Source: Parietaria judaica (Eukaryota > Streptophyta > Magnoliopsida > Rosales > Urticaceae). Taken from it: a stretch of DNA of 64,000 nt. The stretch spans positions 17,917,086-17,981,085 of the forward strand of contig OX940871.1 of NCBI GenBank assembly GCA_954871525.1. Reading direction: 5' to 3'. Shown piece by piece: positions 19,557 through 31,263 of the stretch. Both the position numbers and the translations under genes were made by a program. Below the pieces are notes generated by a model. That model was not told the origin of the DNA and ran no database searches. It saw only the letters and a program-made list of their open reading frames with translations. Within the stretch, counting starts at the first letter, position 1, and each line of letters starts with the position of its first letter.

Positions 19557-20052
19557 GGATTAATTACGTAATAATGCACAATTTTTGGTCAACAGGAATT
19601 TTAAGTCCCTAACCTTTTAAAGTGTGAGCAAAAATACACAACGTTATTGACTGTAAAATTCGTTGGTCCTTCCGTTAAGAATGTTAAATTCTGATAATAT
19701 GACATTGTTAAACTGCCAAATGTACTGTCAATTCGTAATATTAATTACATAACCTAATTAATAAGAATAAATTAAATCAGATTTTAATTATGATTCGAAA
19801 ATAAATTAACACTTAAATCAAACAAATAATTTTTATTGGAGTCCGTTTTAAATTAAATAAATAAATAATTACAAATTGACAATACATTTGACAGTTTAAC
19901 GATGTCACATCTGTAGAATTTACAATTCCTAACGGAAGGACCAACGGATTTTACAGTCAACAAACGTTGTGTATTTTTTCCCACACTTTAAAAGGTTGAG
20001 GACTTAAAACCCTTGTTGACCAAGGGTCGTGGATTATTGCCACAATTAACCC
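19557..20052. mobile_element. Fold-back MITE, MULE-type, 496 bp
   Basis: The two ends are inverted over about 150 bp (left GGATTAATTACGTAATAATG, right ending in ATTGCCACAATTAACCC; both arms contain TTTTAAAGTGTG or its complement and CCGTTA). Flanks are TTTTTAATA (19548-19556) and TTCTTAATA (20053-20061), a 9-bp TSD with one mismatch, as made by Mutator-like transposases. Non-coding. Confidence 0.75.
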
Positions 20053-20061
20053 TTCTTAATA

Positions 20062-21254
20062 TTTATTTATTTATGATTTTGGCCCGAATAATAAAAGTTA
20101 AGCTAGTTTACTCGTCATATTACAACAAAGTTTATTATATATATCTACTTGCAGACTACAGAGTAATGTTGTAAATACAGTCAGGAATCTGGAATCTGGT
20201 AAGGTCCCAATTTAGCCAATCTAATAAAAGTTTCAGAACCAAATATTTTTATTTGGAAAAATTTAGATTTTAGATTTTGCTAGAACTAAAAATTGGCTCT
20301 AATTTGTGTGTGATTTTTTTTTTTCACTAAGAGGTGAGGCCATTAAGATTAAAGATCCAACATATTTTTTTTCAAGGAAAATTACATTATATTAAAAACC
20401 AGATAATATCCAAAACCAAAACTTTCGGTTTCAGATTTTATCCAGGTTTAACTAGAATTATCATTGTTTGATATGTGATATGTCAGTTCTCACAACGTTA
20501 ATTAATATTGTAAATGTCTAAGGGTTAGACAACTTGGGCCTCATTAAAAAAAAATTATCTAGACATGGACTGATCCGGGTTCGATATTTTTTTATTGTAT
20601 TTTATATAGAATTACCCTATTAATTTTAAAAAAATATTAAGAAAAATATGTTCTGAACAAAAACTAATCCAAGTCCCCAAAAGAAATAGTTAAGACCCAG
20701 ACTAAACCAGGTCCGGATTAAGAAAAAATATCTAGCCACTGACATTAGTTTCAGTAGACAGGAGACATGACTTACATTAATAGAAAGAAAAATAAAAGTA
20801 AGGGCAATCCCCAATACAAATCTATTACTTTAGAATGTGTTAAAGTCATAAGTTGTATCACATTTGGATACCTTTATTCGTAATTCGTAAATAATAATAA
20901 ACTCATTAAATAAAAACTGAGTTAAGTAGCTATTCTATTCTAATGCGAAAAGAAATATGATGCAATGTCTTAAATTAATAATGAATTAGTGAGCTTAAAC
21001 GAGAGATAATATTATCGTGTCAGAGGCTGGTACGTATTATTTAAATAAACGGCTTCATATGCATCAAGCCGTTCCACTTTGCATAAAGCTTATTATTATT
21101 ATTGCTAAATTGACCGTTACATTAGTTCTTAGACTAAAGTAATAAACATAATGTTTAGCTTTACATAAGAATTGCTACGGAAGTTGTTATAGAGTATATA
21201 GTATTTACTATATACTTTGTAGTTTGTAGCACTAGAGGAATCCGGTTTTTAGCA
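20062..21254. other. Intergenic, nothing recognised
   Basis: AT-rich sequence without convincing coding regions or terminal repeats. Confidence 0.5.
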
Positions 21255-21532
21255 AGTGTGATTAGTCCCCTAAATAACTGGGTCCGGGTTTTTCCGGAAC
21301 CGGATATTTCGGTATCCGGGAAACTTAATACCCGGATATACATATATCCGGGTTTTTAAAAAATAAAAATAAAGAGCCGTTGGCTAATTAAAGGACATGC
21401 GGCAAAAGTAGCTGACACGCGTAAACATTTTGTGTCCGTTGGAGGCAACGGTAATATTTGCATGGGGGCCCTAAAAAATAGCCGTTGGAGCTATTATTAC
21501 ACCTCTTACTCGAATTCCTACACATTTTTCCC

Positions 21533-21540
21533 TATAAATA
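21533..21540 (+). promoter_or_regulatory. TATA box of the hAT-1 transposase
   Basis: TATAAATA follows a C-rich tract and precedes a CT-rich leader; the start codon lies at 21786. A matching TATAAATA stands in the same context in hAT-2. Confidence 0.6.
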
Positions 21541-22234
21541 CACCATTTCACTCTCATTTTTTTCACACATCCTCTTCTCTTCATCTCCAACTCTCCCAAA
21601 CTCTCTCAAGCTCTCAAAAATTCGATTTTACTCTATAGTTTAGCTACTTTATAATTATATTAATACTCTCTATTGTTAGTTTAATATATTGTTTAGGTAT
21701 TTTAGTTGTTGTTAAATTTGTTTATTTAGTTGTTATTAGTAATTTAATTTATTTAATCGTTATTATTAGTTTAATTTTTATTAATATGTTGAGTGGCAAC
21801 AACCGTTCTCGAGGACGTCCCGATGCCCGAGGAAAAGGACGGTCCACTATTCCGTCGCCGCGTTCGATTAATAGCGGGACGGGTTTTAGTCAACATAATT
21901 ATAATGTCGGAGTTATGAATCAACACAATGTTCCCGGTTCTTCTAGCCAACCGTTACCGGTTCATGGTCAATATGGTACCGGTGGCGTCGGGCCGAACCA
22001 ACAATTACTAATTTCTCAAGGTCAAGGCGGTATGTTTACTAACTTATTCAATTTTCAAGGTCCAAATATTCCGGAATGGAATAGCCTTAGCAACGAGCAA
22101 CAACAGTATGTTAACCACGACGCCGAGGTACGTTTAGTTTAATTATTTTAATTAATTTTAGTTTAATTAATTAATTTAGTTTAATTATTTTAATTATTTT
22201 AGTTTAATTATTTTAGTTTAATTAATTAATTTGT

Positions 22235-22330
22235 CACGTCTCTTGAAAGTCTTAGTATGCTCTGTGGTTGCGGTTCCGAGTGATCTTCCACATCAGAAAC
22301 GAATTTCTTGAGATTTAATAATCATTTAAT
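22235..22330 (+). repeat. First copy of the intron core repeat (hAT-1)
   Basis: It runs from CACGTCTCTTGAAAG to AATAATCATTTAA. It differs from the second copy by very few bases (for example GAGTGATC here, GACTGATC there). Confidence 0.9.
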
Positions 22331-22422
22331 CATATTAGTGTAATTAAACTTTAAATGGTTACTTAATAAGTTAAAAAACTAATAATTTAGTTTAATCATT
22401 TTAGTTTAATTAATTAATTTGC

Positions 22423-22516
22423 CACGTCTCTTGAAAGTCTTAGTATGCTCTGTGGTTGCGGTTCCGACTGATCTTCCACATCAGAAACGAATTTCTTGAG
22501 ATTTAATAATCATTTA
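22423..22516 (+). ncRNA. Second copy of the intron core repeat, candidate structured RNA
   Basis: Bases 22427-22501 can fold: TCTC-TT-GAAA pairs with TTTC-TT-GAGA around a symmetric TT/TT internal loop, and an inner TCTG/CAGA plus TGG/CCA stem encloses the tip. The same bases occur in hAT-2 at 54518-54611. Whether an RNA is made is inference; I do not recognise an H/ACA or C/D snoRNA end box with certainty. Confidence 0.3.
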
Positions 22517-25500
22517 AACATTGAATGGTTACTTAATAAGTTAAAAATATTAAAAAAAAAGGTAATTTATATGTGTGGTTAATAATTATAAAGTTCTTAT
22601 TGGATTATGGTGTCTTAGAAAGATTGGTTTTTAACTAAGGTTTGCTTTGCAATCTCCTCCAAGCTAGCTTGGGAACCTCGGGGAGTTCTGTCTAGAAAAG
22701 CTTGGGCCTAAAGCGAGATCATAGTATCATTTCCAGTCGATCTGGCCGTGGAACCTTGGGGAGTTCCGTCCAAAAGAACTTCATAATTATTTCCAAACAT
22801 AAGAAATACCATTTTTAATTTTGTTAACTTTTTTATCTAGCTATATCAAATTTAATTAAATTAATATGATTAATATTAAAATTAATAAATATAATTGTAA
22901 TATTTCTTCATTTTCTTGTAAATTTGTAATATTTAAATTAATATGTTTTTTTTAGGAACGAGGTCGAGGAACCTATCCAACGACCCCGATGCCCAGTACG
23001 ATGATGATGATGATGCGGAGGACCCGAACTACGTTGAAGACCAAGGCGAGGAGGAGGAAGTTGACGAAGTTCTACCAACGCCGCCACCACCAGCTAGACG
23101 TGGACGCGGACGGGCCCAACAACAACCCTTGGTTCTGGGTGAGCGCCGTCGGCCCCCTTATCCGCCGGCGAGAATTAACGGTTTGGCAGAACGACTTCAT
23201 ACCCGACTACAGATACAACTACGAAACCGGCTTGGAAGATATGTGGGGGATTTGCCGACACTGCAATGCGGAATTTAGTGCTCATACGAAGCACGACGGC
23301 AACAGCCGCCTAGAAAACCACGTCAAGAATTTCTTGAAGAAAAAGCGGGCGGATGAGGTAAGTCGCTTACGCGATGATCTATATAGACTGTATAATGCTC
23401 AGTAGGTTGTACGCGATGGTTTGCCTATATCGGCGCACGAGAGAGAAGGTTTTAACGAAATGATGATGAAGATGGCGCCGATAAACTATAGGGAAATATC
23501 GTATTATATAACCCACGAGACAATTATCAAATTTTGTAACGAGCAAAGGGCCGCTTTACATGAAATGTTCCAACAATCTTCTTACAAAGTGTCTTTAACG
23601 TCGGATTGTTGGAAAGGCCATGCTAATGATGATTATATTACAGTTGTAGCTCATTTTATCAACGATAATTGGAAAACGGAAAAGCGTATCATAGGTTTTA
23701 GGCCGATGCGGGTTAGGCACACATCAGTAAACCTAGCCGAGGCGATACTAGAAGTTTTGTCGGATTGGAACCTTAAGGATAGAGTAGTTTCCATTACGTT
23801 AGACAACGCAAGTGCCCACGCCAATGACGTAGAAATAATGAAGGAAAGTTTGACCAATTTTAGGGACGATTGTTTTCATCAAAGGTGTGCGTGTCATATT
23901 AAACTTGATAGTTCAATCCGGCTTAAAAGTTATTTCCGATAGTATCGCCAAAATTAGGAACACGATTTTGTATATACGATCATCTACTATGCGTACAGTT
24001 TCTTGGGAAGATTATTGCAGGGCTCACGGTTACCAGGTAAGAACGTTTCAACCGGATATGCCGATCCGTTGGAACTCGACCTACATGATGTTGGATGTTG
24101 TCCTACCCTACAAGGAGCTTCTTACAAACTGGATCAACAGCCCGGAACAAGAAGACCGCGAAGACATCACTCCGGACGATTGGCTAATCGCCATCCAATT
24201 CCAGTCTTTCCGACACCTTTTTAATCAAATTACTATTGATTTATCTCATGTTTACTCACCCACGTCTCAGAGAGCTTTGCCCGCTATTTTCGATATACTT
24301 TGTCATTTTGGAAAACGGAAAACGTAATGCTTTATTTACCGATGTACTAACCCCGATGATTGCAAAGTTTCAGAGTTATTGGAGTCCTGAAAACCTCCCA
24401 TTTATATACTGCGCCACTGTAATCGTTGATCCGACACTTAAGCTTTCCAGGCTGCAGGAGGTCTTAAATTCCATGCAAGAAATCACGGGGGAGCCCTACA
24501 TGACACACAATTACTTCGATGCGGATCAGAAGATGAAGGCTTTTTAACAAGAGTACGAGCAAAAATATAGACATCGAAGATCAGCTGGAGGAAACGAATC
24601 AACAACAACAACAACAACAAATTCATGTAATTGTTTTAACAGTATTTCTTAAGATTAATTATTTTATTTCCTAACATTAATCTAAACTTTAATATTTTTG
24701 GTTCAATATAGGGCGGACGCGGGAGCCGTGGTTCACAATCACCATACGTGTACAATCACCGTTTATTCTACAACCTTACGTCTATTGGGCGCGGCAATGC
24801 ATCGACTTCTTCACCAGCTTCACAAGGAAGTGGCGCTTCGGGATCTCGAGTTCTTTGTCGACGTCAACAACGCAACACCATCGACGAGTACGCCCGATTC
24901 TGCAACCTTCCTCCGACACCGTGCCCTAACGAAGGCCTCGACATTCTTCAATGGTGGCACGCAAATCGATCGGAGTATCCGGTCTTATCCTTGTTGGCTC
25001 GTGACATTCTCACCATCCCGGTCTCAACGGTATCATCGGAGGCGGCATTCTCAATTGCCGGAAGGATGTTAAAGCCTCGCCACAAGTCTACAAAATCACT
25101 GATGGTCGAGATCCTTATGCTTTCGACAGATTGGATTATCGCCAACAAACGACAACAATAAAACGATATGTACGACCGAGAATTGGCGAATTACTTTTCA
25201 CAGATTCAAATGTAATTCGTTTACAAATGTTCGTTTTCTTATTGTACTTTGAATTTGTAACTTTGTTTGCCGTTGTAGTTGTACTTTCCCGTATCCTACC
25301 TTCGAGTTTGTTGAATAAAAACACATATTTACTTTCTTTTGTTTTGTTGTTGTATGTTTTATTTATTTCAGAATTATTTTTTAAATATTTCAAACACTTA
25401 AAATAATTTTAATTTTTTAATTTTTTCAAAACCGAACTTAAGTACCAAAATGTTAGATTTGAACAAGTAAACGAAACAAGGGACTAAACAATAAATAACA

Positions 25501-25647
25501 CAATTAAAAAAAATACAAAACCCGGAACCGGATATATCCAGGATTTTTTTTTCGCGGACCCGGATACATCCGTATCCGGGTTTTGGTAATAAAAAAAAAA
25601 ATCGGTCGGTAGGTTTTTTACTCTACATTTTGGGGACTAAGTGTGAT

Positions 25648-28190
25648 ATACTCGTTAATTATTTTTGTGAGACTTTAAATTATGCTTGAAAAACTGTCTT
25701 TAGTTGACAGTTTCAATGCGGTCATATGATGACAGTATTAATAGTTACACGAATAGTTACATCTACGATCTCACTATCCAGAAAATAGAATTTGTCCGTT
25801 TCAATTGTGATACTTCAAGAATTCGTTGACTTTATTTGTTGATCAAATATTGGAGCTGAATGTGCATTTGAAATTCAAATTTTGAGTGAATTACTAAGCC
25901 TAGGAAATATTACGTAGTAATGCCAAAAAATAAGGAAGAAGTTGTTATTTTGTTGAGGGTTTTGTGGACTCTATTTAAACTTATCTAAGCTTCTCAAAAT
26001 GTTCATCCTTCCCACCCTAAAGTGGAAAAAAACATTGTACTGAGAGCTTCTTAGTCATTTTTCTCACATTCATTGTGGATCGTTCGTTGGCGTTTTCTTC
26101 CTTAGAAGAAGTCTACAGCGCTTCAGTTATTGTCAATAGAGTTGTGCATGCTTGCACAGATCGACACTCGCCAAAAGTTGTCGTTCTAATAAACATGTTA
26201 CAAGTATGGTTACATCGTTGGTCGCATTGGTTAGAGTTTTGTTGTTTCCAATTTGTTGTTTAGTAAACAAATCGATTGTGTAACGTCCAACTTGTAATTA
26301 TCCATGTTGATTAATCTGGATGAGGGCCCCGGAGATTAGATGGGTAGCGAACTACATAATTAAAACATCGCGTGCGTCTCTATATTTTTGTGTATGTTTA
26401 TTTATCGTTATTTTCCGCATAACCGAAGAACTTGTCATTCCCATGTTATTTATCAAACATTGACAGAATACTTAGATCCCTATTCTGAGAAGAAGTGAGC
26501 TGATGGTACTCTTGTTTAGGCGATCCTTTTGAAACGTCGTACAAACTCCATTCTTGTCATTGTGTCCTAAAACCAAGCCCTAGCAGCTCGTATTTACCAC
26601 GTCCTTGAAACATCATCTATTGAGGCAATCTAAGTAGTTTAACACCGCAGCGCCCAATACCACAACAATGTGGCTAGCCGCGACGCTTTTCGTACGCCAC
26701 GACCTATTTAGCAAATAAATTTTTCAAATTTTTTAACATCGTGGCGTACTCAAAATGTTGCATCGGCGTTAGGAAAAATATTAGGTATACTTTCTATAAA
26801 CAATGATAATGAGAAATAAATTAAATAAAAAACAATAGCAAATAAAATTCAAAATACATATCAACATGTTCTTGAATTTGACGAGCATTGGCTTGTCGCT
26901 TTATCCGTAAAATCGTTCTCGATATCCTGTATAATAGAAAATTGTTAGCGATACACGAGAAGCGTTGGATGCCTTCATTAAAGCTTGATTCACCTCCTCT
27001 ATGTGATTGAGGTACGCTAAGCAATTAGCTTATCAGGATACCACGGGACGACCGCGGATTTCGTAGCACTTCGAAGTCCGTCGGCGAATTGAAACTACTT
27101 CACCCAAAGTCCCATGACAAAGAAACATTGGGAAGCGCAAAAATTGAATTTGCTGAATGAAAAATCTAGAAGCAAATTCAAAGTATCTAGAGAGTTTATG
27201 GAAGACAATTTTTTAATGGTCGGTCGAAAGGGGTCGAGCTCACTTCAATTATAAACGCGGGATGGAGATATTGAATTGATTGCCAATTAATTCTGTGACG
27301 TGACGTCTAACAATTTATTGCAATTATTTCAGAACATATTAAATTGAAATAATTATTCGTAACGATCATAGTCAATATGGTTGTTCAACGTAACGTTCGA
27401 ACGTTCGAAAAAATCCCAGTAATTTTAATAGAGCGTTCATCTCGAGTTTCCGACGTTTTGACCCACCCGACACTATCTCAATTTTAAATTAACTCTAACA
27501 TTTTCGAACAAAAATATTGATGATCTGCCCTAAAAAAAATGCCACGGAGGAGAAGTTAGATTTAAAAAAAAAATTACTCACTGGAGAGCAGCGACGTTGA
27601 CTAAAAGGGTGGTGACAAAAAGGTGGCGACGGTGAAAATTGGCGATGAAATTGATGTTTTTGTGGGCAAATATTGGCAGAAACGCCAGTGAGAAAGTTAA
27701 GGTTTTAACTTGAGAAAAATGTTAAATTGTTGTTTTTTTGTTGTTTTTGAGAATGTTATGTGACAGGGAAGAGAGTTTTGGAAGGTGGACGGCGATTTTG
27801 AGAATTCTTGAAAAGAATCAGATTGTTCTTTTAAAATAATTTTATGATTTGGAGTCTTTCTCGCAAATCTACTTAACACGTTAGATTTTTTCTCTTTTTG
27901 AAGTACATGTAAATCTTACCTATTAGATATAGTTATTTTTCTATTAAAAAATATAATTATCTTTAAACTCGAGTACTTAACTCACCAAAATTGGAACTAA
28001 AATATGTATGGTCATACACTCATACTTGACTATATTTTAAATACTTTTACCGTCGTCTTAAAAAAATTCATTTTAAATATAATGTTTGTTTTGTGTTTAA
28101 TAGAAAACAATAATACAAGAAAAATGGACACACCGAGTTCCATATAAGTTCGCTCAAAGTGAACTCTTCATTTCAATGAATCTTCAGATC

Positions 28191-28222
<32 letters not shown>

Positions 28223-28341
28223 CTTTTTTTTTTTTTTTAATTCAAGCATATAATGTCTCCTCTCACACTGATTTGAGAGCTACTGAAAAGTACATTAATG
28301 TTTAATATATATACAATTAGATTTTAGCAATCTTAGGTTAA
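25648..28341. other. Intergenic, no gene recognised
   Basis: Mostly AT-rich. An 11-bp inverted repeat (GTACGCCACGA / TCGTGGCGTAC) lies at about 26692-26755. A TA microsatellite and T-tract lie at 28190-28240. Confidence 0.5.
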
Positions 28342-28350
28342 TAAAAAAAA

Positions 28351-29240
28351 GGGATAATAGCGGCAAAAGTGGCCAAAGTTAGGCCAAGTGTACAAATAAG
28401 TGGCCAAACCGATTTAATATCGGCATAAGTAGCCAAAGTTTACCAAACCGTGGACAGTACAAATTCCATCCATTTCATGTCAACGCCGTTAGTCCCGGCT
28501 CTAACTAACAATGAGGCCAAAATTATTAACGAGATTATCACTTTTTTTTTTACAAAGTTTTTAAAACACTACCCATTTTGGTACATTTTAATACACATAA
28601 TGAGTAATATTTTTAAAAATATATTGTGGCTAAATGGGTATTTCCTTAAACAAAATTTCGGGTCTCTAACAATTAAATATATCTCAATAAAATAATATTA
28701 CAAAGTCTCGATTTTAGCCTCGACTCTAACTAACAATGTTAGGCCAACATTATTAACGAAATTTTTATTTTGTGCAAACGTATTAAAACATACATATTTT
28801 AGTTCATTTTAATACACACAATGAGTAATTAAAAAAAAAAACTTGTGGCTAAATGGGTATTTTTGCTTATGGCAATATTTTTATATTTATTAGAGAAGTT
28901 TTTTGTGCTATTGATGTTGATATATTGTTTTTATTGTTCATGTAACATTTTTGAAGTTCATATAGTGTTCTTGATATTCATATATTATTTTTAATGTTGA
29001 TTTTAGTATTAGTCTTCTTGATGTTCATATCATATTTTCATATATTGACCTAAAATCTCAAACCAATTGAAAAAATAACGATTTGAGCGCTGACGTGGCT
29101 AACGGCGTTGACATGAAATGGATGAAATTTGTACTGTCCACGGTTTGGTAAACTTTGGCTACTTATGCCGATATTAAATCGGTTTGGCCACTTATTTGCA
29201 CACTTGACCTAACTTTGGCCACTTTTGCCGCTATTATCCC
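28351..29240. mobile_element. MULE-type MITE copy 1, 890 bp
   Basis: Long terminal inverted repeats of about 145 bp (left GGGATAATAGCGGCAAAAGT; right end GCCGCTATTATCCC). The 9-bp TSD TAAAAAAAA is exact (28342-28350 and 29241-29249). The interior holds two diverged direct copies of a roughly 200-bp segment (CTCTAACTAACAATG ... GGCTAAATGGGTATTT). Non-coding; a Mutator-like transposase would act in trans. Confidence 0.92.
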
Positions 29241-29537
29241 TAAAAAAAAGAAGGAGAAAAATAGCCTTTGCCTCTATCCATTCATGCATTATTACGAGAT
29301 TGCACATGTAAACGACATTATATATTACAAATATATTTCGTAATCCACTATCGAACTGAATAATAAATTGGAAGAGTCACATCTTATAGCTGACACACTT
29401 AATTAACTTTAACTTTTTTTAAGATAAATCCAAAATAATGTCAAATTTAGTGTACTACTAGTCTACTACTAGGTTTGTTTATTATAATTTTTTTTTATAC
29501 ACTTGGCAGAGCTGATTTACTTTAATTATAATTTTAT

Positions 29538-30424
29538 GGGATAATAGCGGCAAAAGTGGCCAAAGTTAGGCCAAGTGTGCAAATAAGTGGCCAAATCGAT
29601 TTAATATCGGCATAAGTAGCCAAAGTTTACCAAACCGTGGACAGTACAAATTCCATCCATTTCATGTCAACGCCGTTAGTCCCGGCTCTAACTAACAATG
29701 AGGCCAAAATTATTAACGAGATTATCACTTTTTTTTTACAAAGTTTTTAAAACACTACCCATTTTGGTACATTTTAATACACATAATGAGTAATATTTTT
29801 AAAAATATATTGTGGCTAAATGGGTATTTCCTTAAACAAAATTTCGGGTCTCTAACAATTAAATATATCTCAATAACTAATATTACAAAGTCTCGATTTT
29901 AGCCTCGACTCTAACTAACAATGTTAGGCCAACATTATTAACGAAATTTTTATTTTGTACAAACGTATTAAAACATACATATTTTAGTTCATTTTAATAC
30001 ACACAATGAGTAATTAAAAAAAAAACTTGTGGCTAAATGGGTATTTTTGCTTATGGCAATATTTTTATAGTTATTAGAGAAGTTTTTTGTGCTATTGATG
30101 TTGATATATTATTTTTATTGTTCATGTAACATTTTTGAAGTTCATATAGTGTTCTTGATATTCATATATTATTTTTAATGTTGATTTTAGTATTAGTCTT
30201 CTTGATGTTCATATCATGTTTTCATATATTGACCTAAAATCTCAAACCAATTGAAAAAATAACGATTTTAGCGCTGACGTGGCTAACGGCGTTGACATGA
30301 AATGGATGAAATTTGTACTGTCCACGGTTTGGTAAACTTTGGCTACTTATGCCGATATTAAATCAGTTTGGACACTTATTTGCACACTTGACCTAACTTT
30401 GGCCACTTTTGCCGCTATTATCCC
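29538..30424. mobile_element. MULE-type MITE copy 2, 887 bp
   Basis: Nearly identical in sequence and orientation to the element at 28351-29240, including the internal duplication. The flanking 9-bp TSD TAATTTTAT (29529-29537 and 30425-30433) differs from that of copy 1, so this is an independent insertion and not a tandem duplication. Confidence 0.93.
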
Positions 30425-30433
30425 TAATTTTAT

Positions 30434-31263
30434 TAGAAAACATTGAGGATGACCCACCCAACTTGCTTCTTTTTTAGTATTTAAATCATTTGGCGCCAAC
30501 TCTCTAATCAGACATCAATAATCTTAAATTTTAATTCACATATCAATAATCTATGTAATTCAAACATTAATTCTATTAGGGAGAATAAGGAAATCTATTT
30601 CTTGAGTCGACCTCTCCGTGCATTTCAAAGAAGGATCACAAGCGATTCATCGTGAGGTGAAAAAGACTCGCGGCTAGTTGGAGAAAAAGGATCTTACACA
30701 ATTATGAAGAGTTGAACTATTTGATCGATGTCAAATCTGATATTGTAACATCAGAGGGACCCAGTCCGTATGTATTATTTATTATAATAATCTCCTATTT
30801 TTTTTTATTAATCAAGGAGTGCTTTATATAGTACAAAATCATTGTTTCAACTTAAAACGTACCAGTAAAAAGCACAATTTATTCTAATGGTTTCAAAATT
30901 TACGCATTTCTTCGATTTTTTTCTTTTTTGCTTAATGAATATTCGTTTAGTATTTTTTTTTTAATTTATTCCCGATAAACTCATATCATAGAGAGATGAA
31001 TCTATTATCTTAGAAATTATTATGTCAGATATCATTTTTCAGTATATGACAATAAATTTACATGCTTTCGACGTTGAGTTGTGAATATTAAACCCTTTAT
31101 AGACAAGAAGGCCGTACATAAATAGTAAGTTATGTAGCTCCCGTGTCGCTTGAGTGATGTTAATTACGATAATTTCTTATATGGCACAGTCACGTCTCAA
31201 CTACATTCATGTTACTTACTGTGATTCTTCGCCAATTTAAATGAATATTTTATGGGCAAACTG
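30434..31263. other. Intergenic, nothing recognised
   Basis: AT-rich with several T-tracts; no gene or terminal repeat seen. Confidence 0.5.

Larger units (their letters stand above)
22128..22955 (+). other. Intron 1 of hAT-1 transposase, unusually conserved
   Basis: Donor GTACGT follows codon GAG, and acceptor TTTTTTTAG precedes GAACGAGG. From about 22391 to 22840 it matches the first intron of hAT-2 (54472-55003) at roughly nine positions in ten by eye, while the flanking exons do not align in DNA. It includes the duplicated 95-bp segment and two GGAACCTNGGGGAGTTC copies (22672 and 22750). Confidence 0.8.
21786..25161 (+). pseudogene. hAT-1 transposase (BED finger / RNase H-like / hAT_C), broken
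   Basis: Exon 1 (21786-22127) encodes a Gly/Gln/Arg-rich N-terminus starting MLSGNNRSRGRPDARGKGR. Intron 1 spans 22128-22955. Exon 2 begins in an acidic Asp/Glu/Pro-rich segment best read in a different phase, then a BED zinc finger (CRHC...H...N...H, about 23190-23330). The RNase H-like core follows: LTSDCWKG (first Asp), VSITLDNASAHAND (second Asp), CFHQRCACHI. A short intron (24627-24711) precedes the hAT_C domain (ILQWWHANRSEYPVL, DILTIPVSTVSSEAAFSIAG), ending in TAA near 25161. Defects: a frameshift near 23150, a TAG at 23403, shifts near 23915 and 24310, and a stop near 24545. The protein would have cut and pasted the element in the nucleus; this copy cannot. Confidence 0.85.
21263..25639 (+). 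mobile_element. hAT transposon hAT-1, decayed autonomous copy, 4377 bp
   Basis: Ends are TAGTCCCC and GGGGACTA (inverted 8 bp; partial pairing continues), flanked by an exact 8-bp TSD AGTGTGAT (21255-21262 and 25640-25647). Subterminal regions carry repeated CCGGATA/TATCCGG words on both sides (21285-21350 and 25520-25585), likely transposase-binding sites. Inside are a TATA box, an upstream exon, a long intron and a broken BED-finger transposase with a C-terminal dimerisation domain. Confidence 0.93.

Noticed and set aside
21786..25161. hAT-1 transposase as a working or domesticated gene
   Set aside because: Several stops and frameshifts within the BED finger and catalytic core, and TSD-flanked transposon ends, point to a dead transposon.
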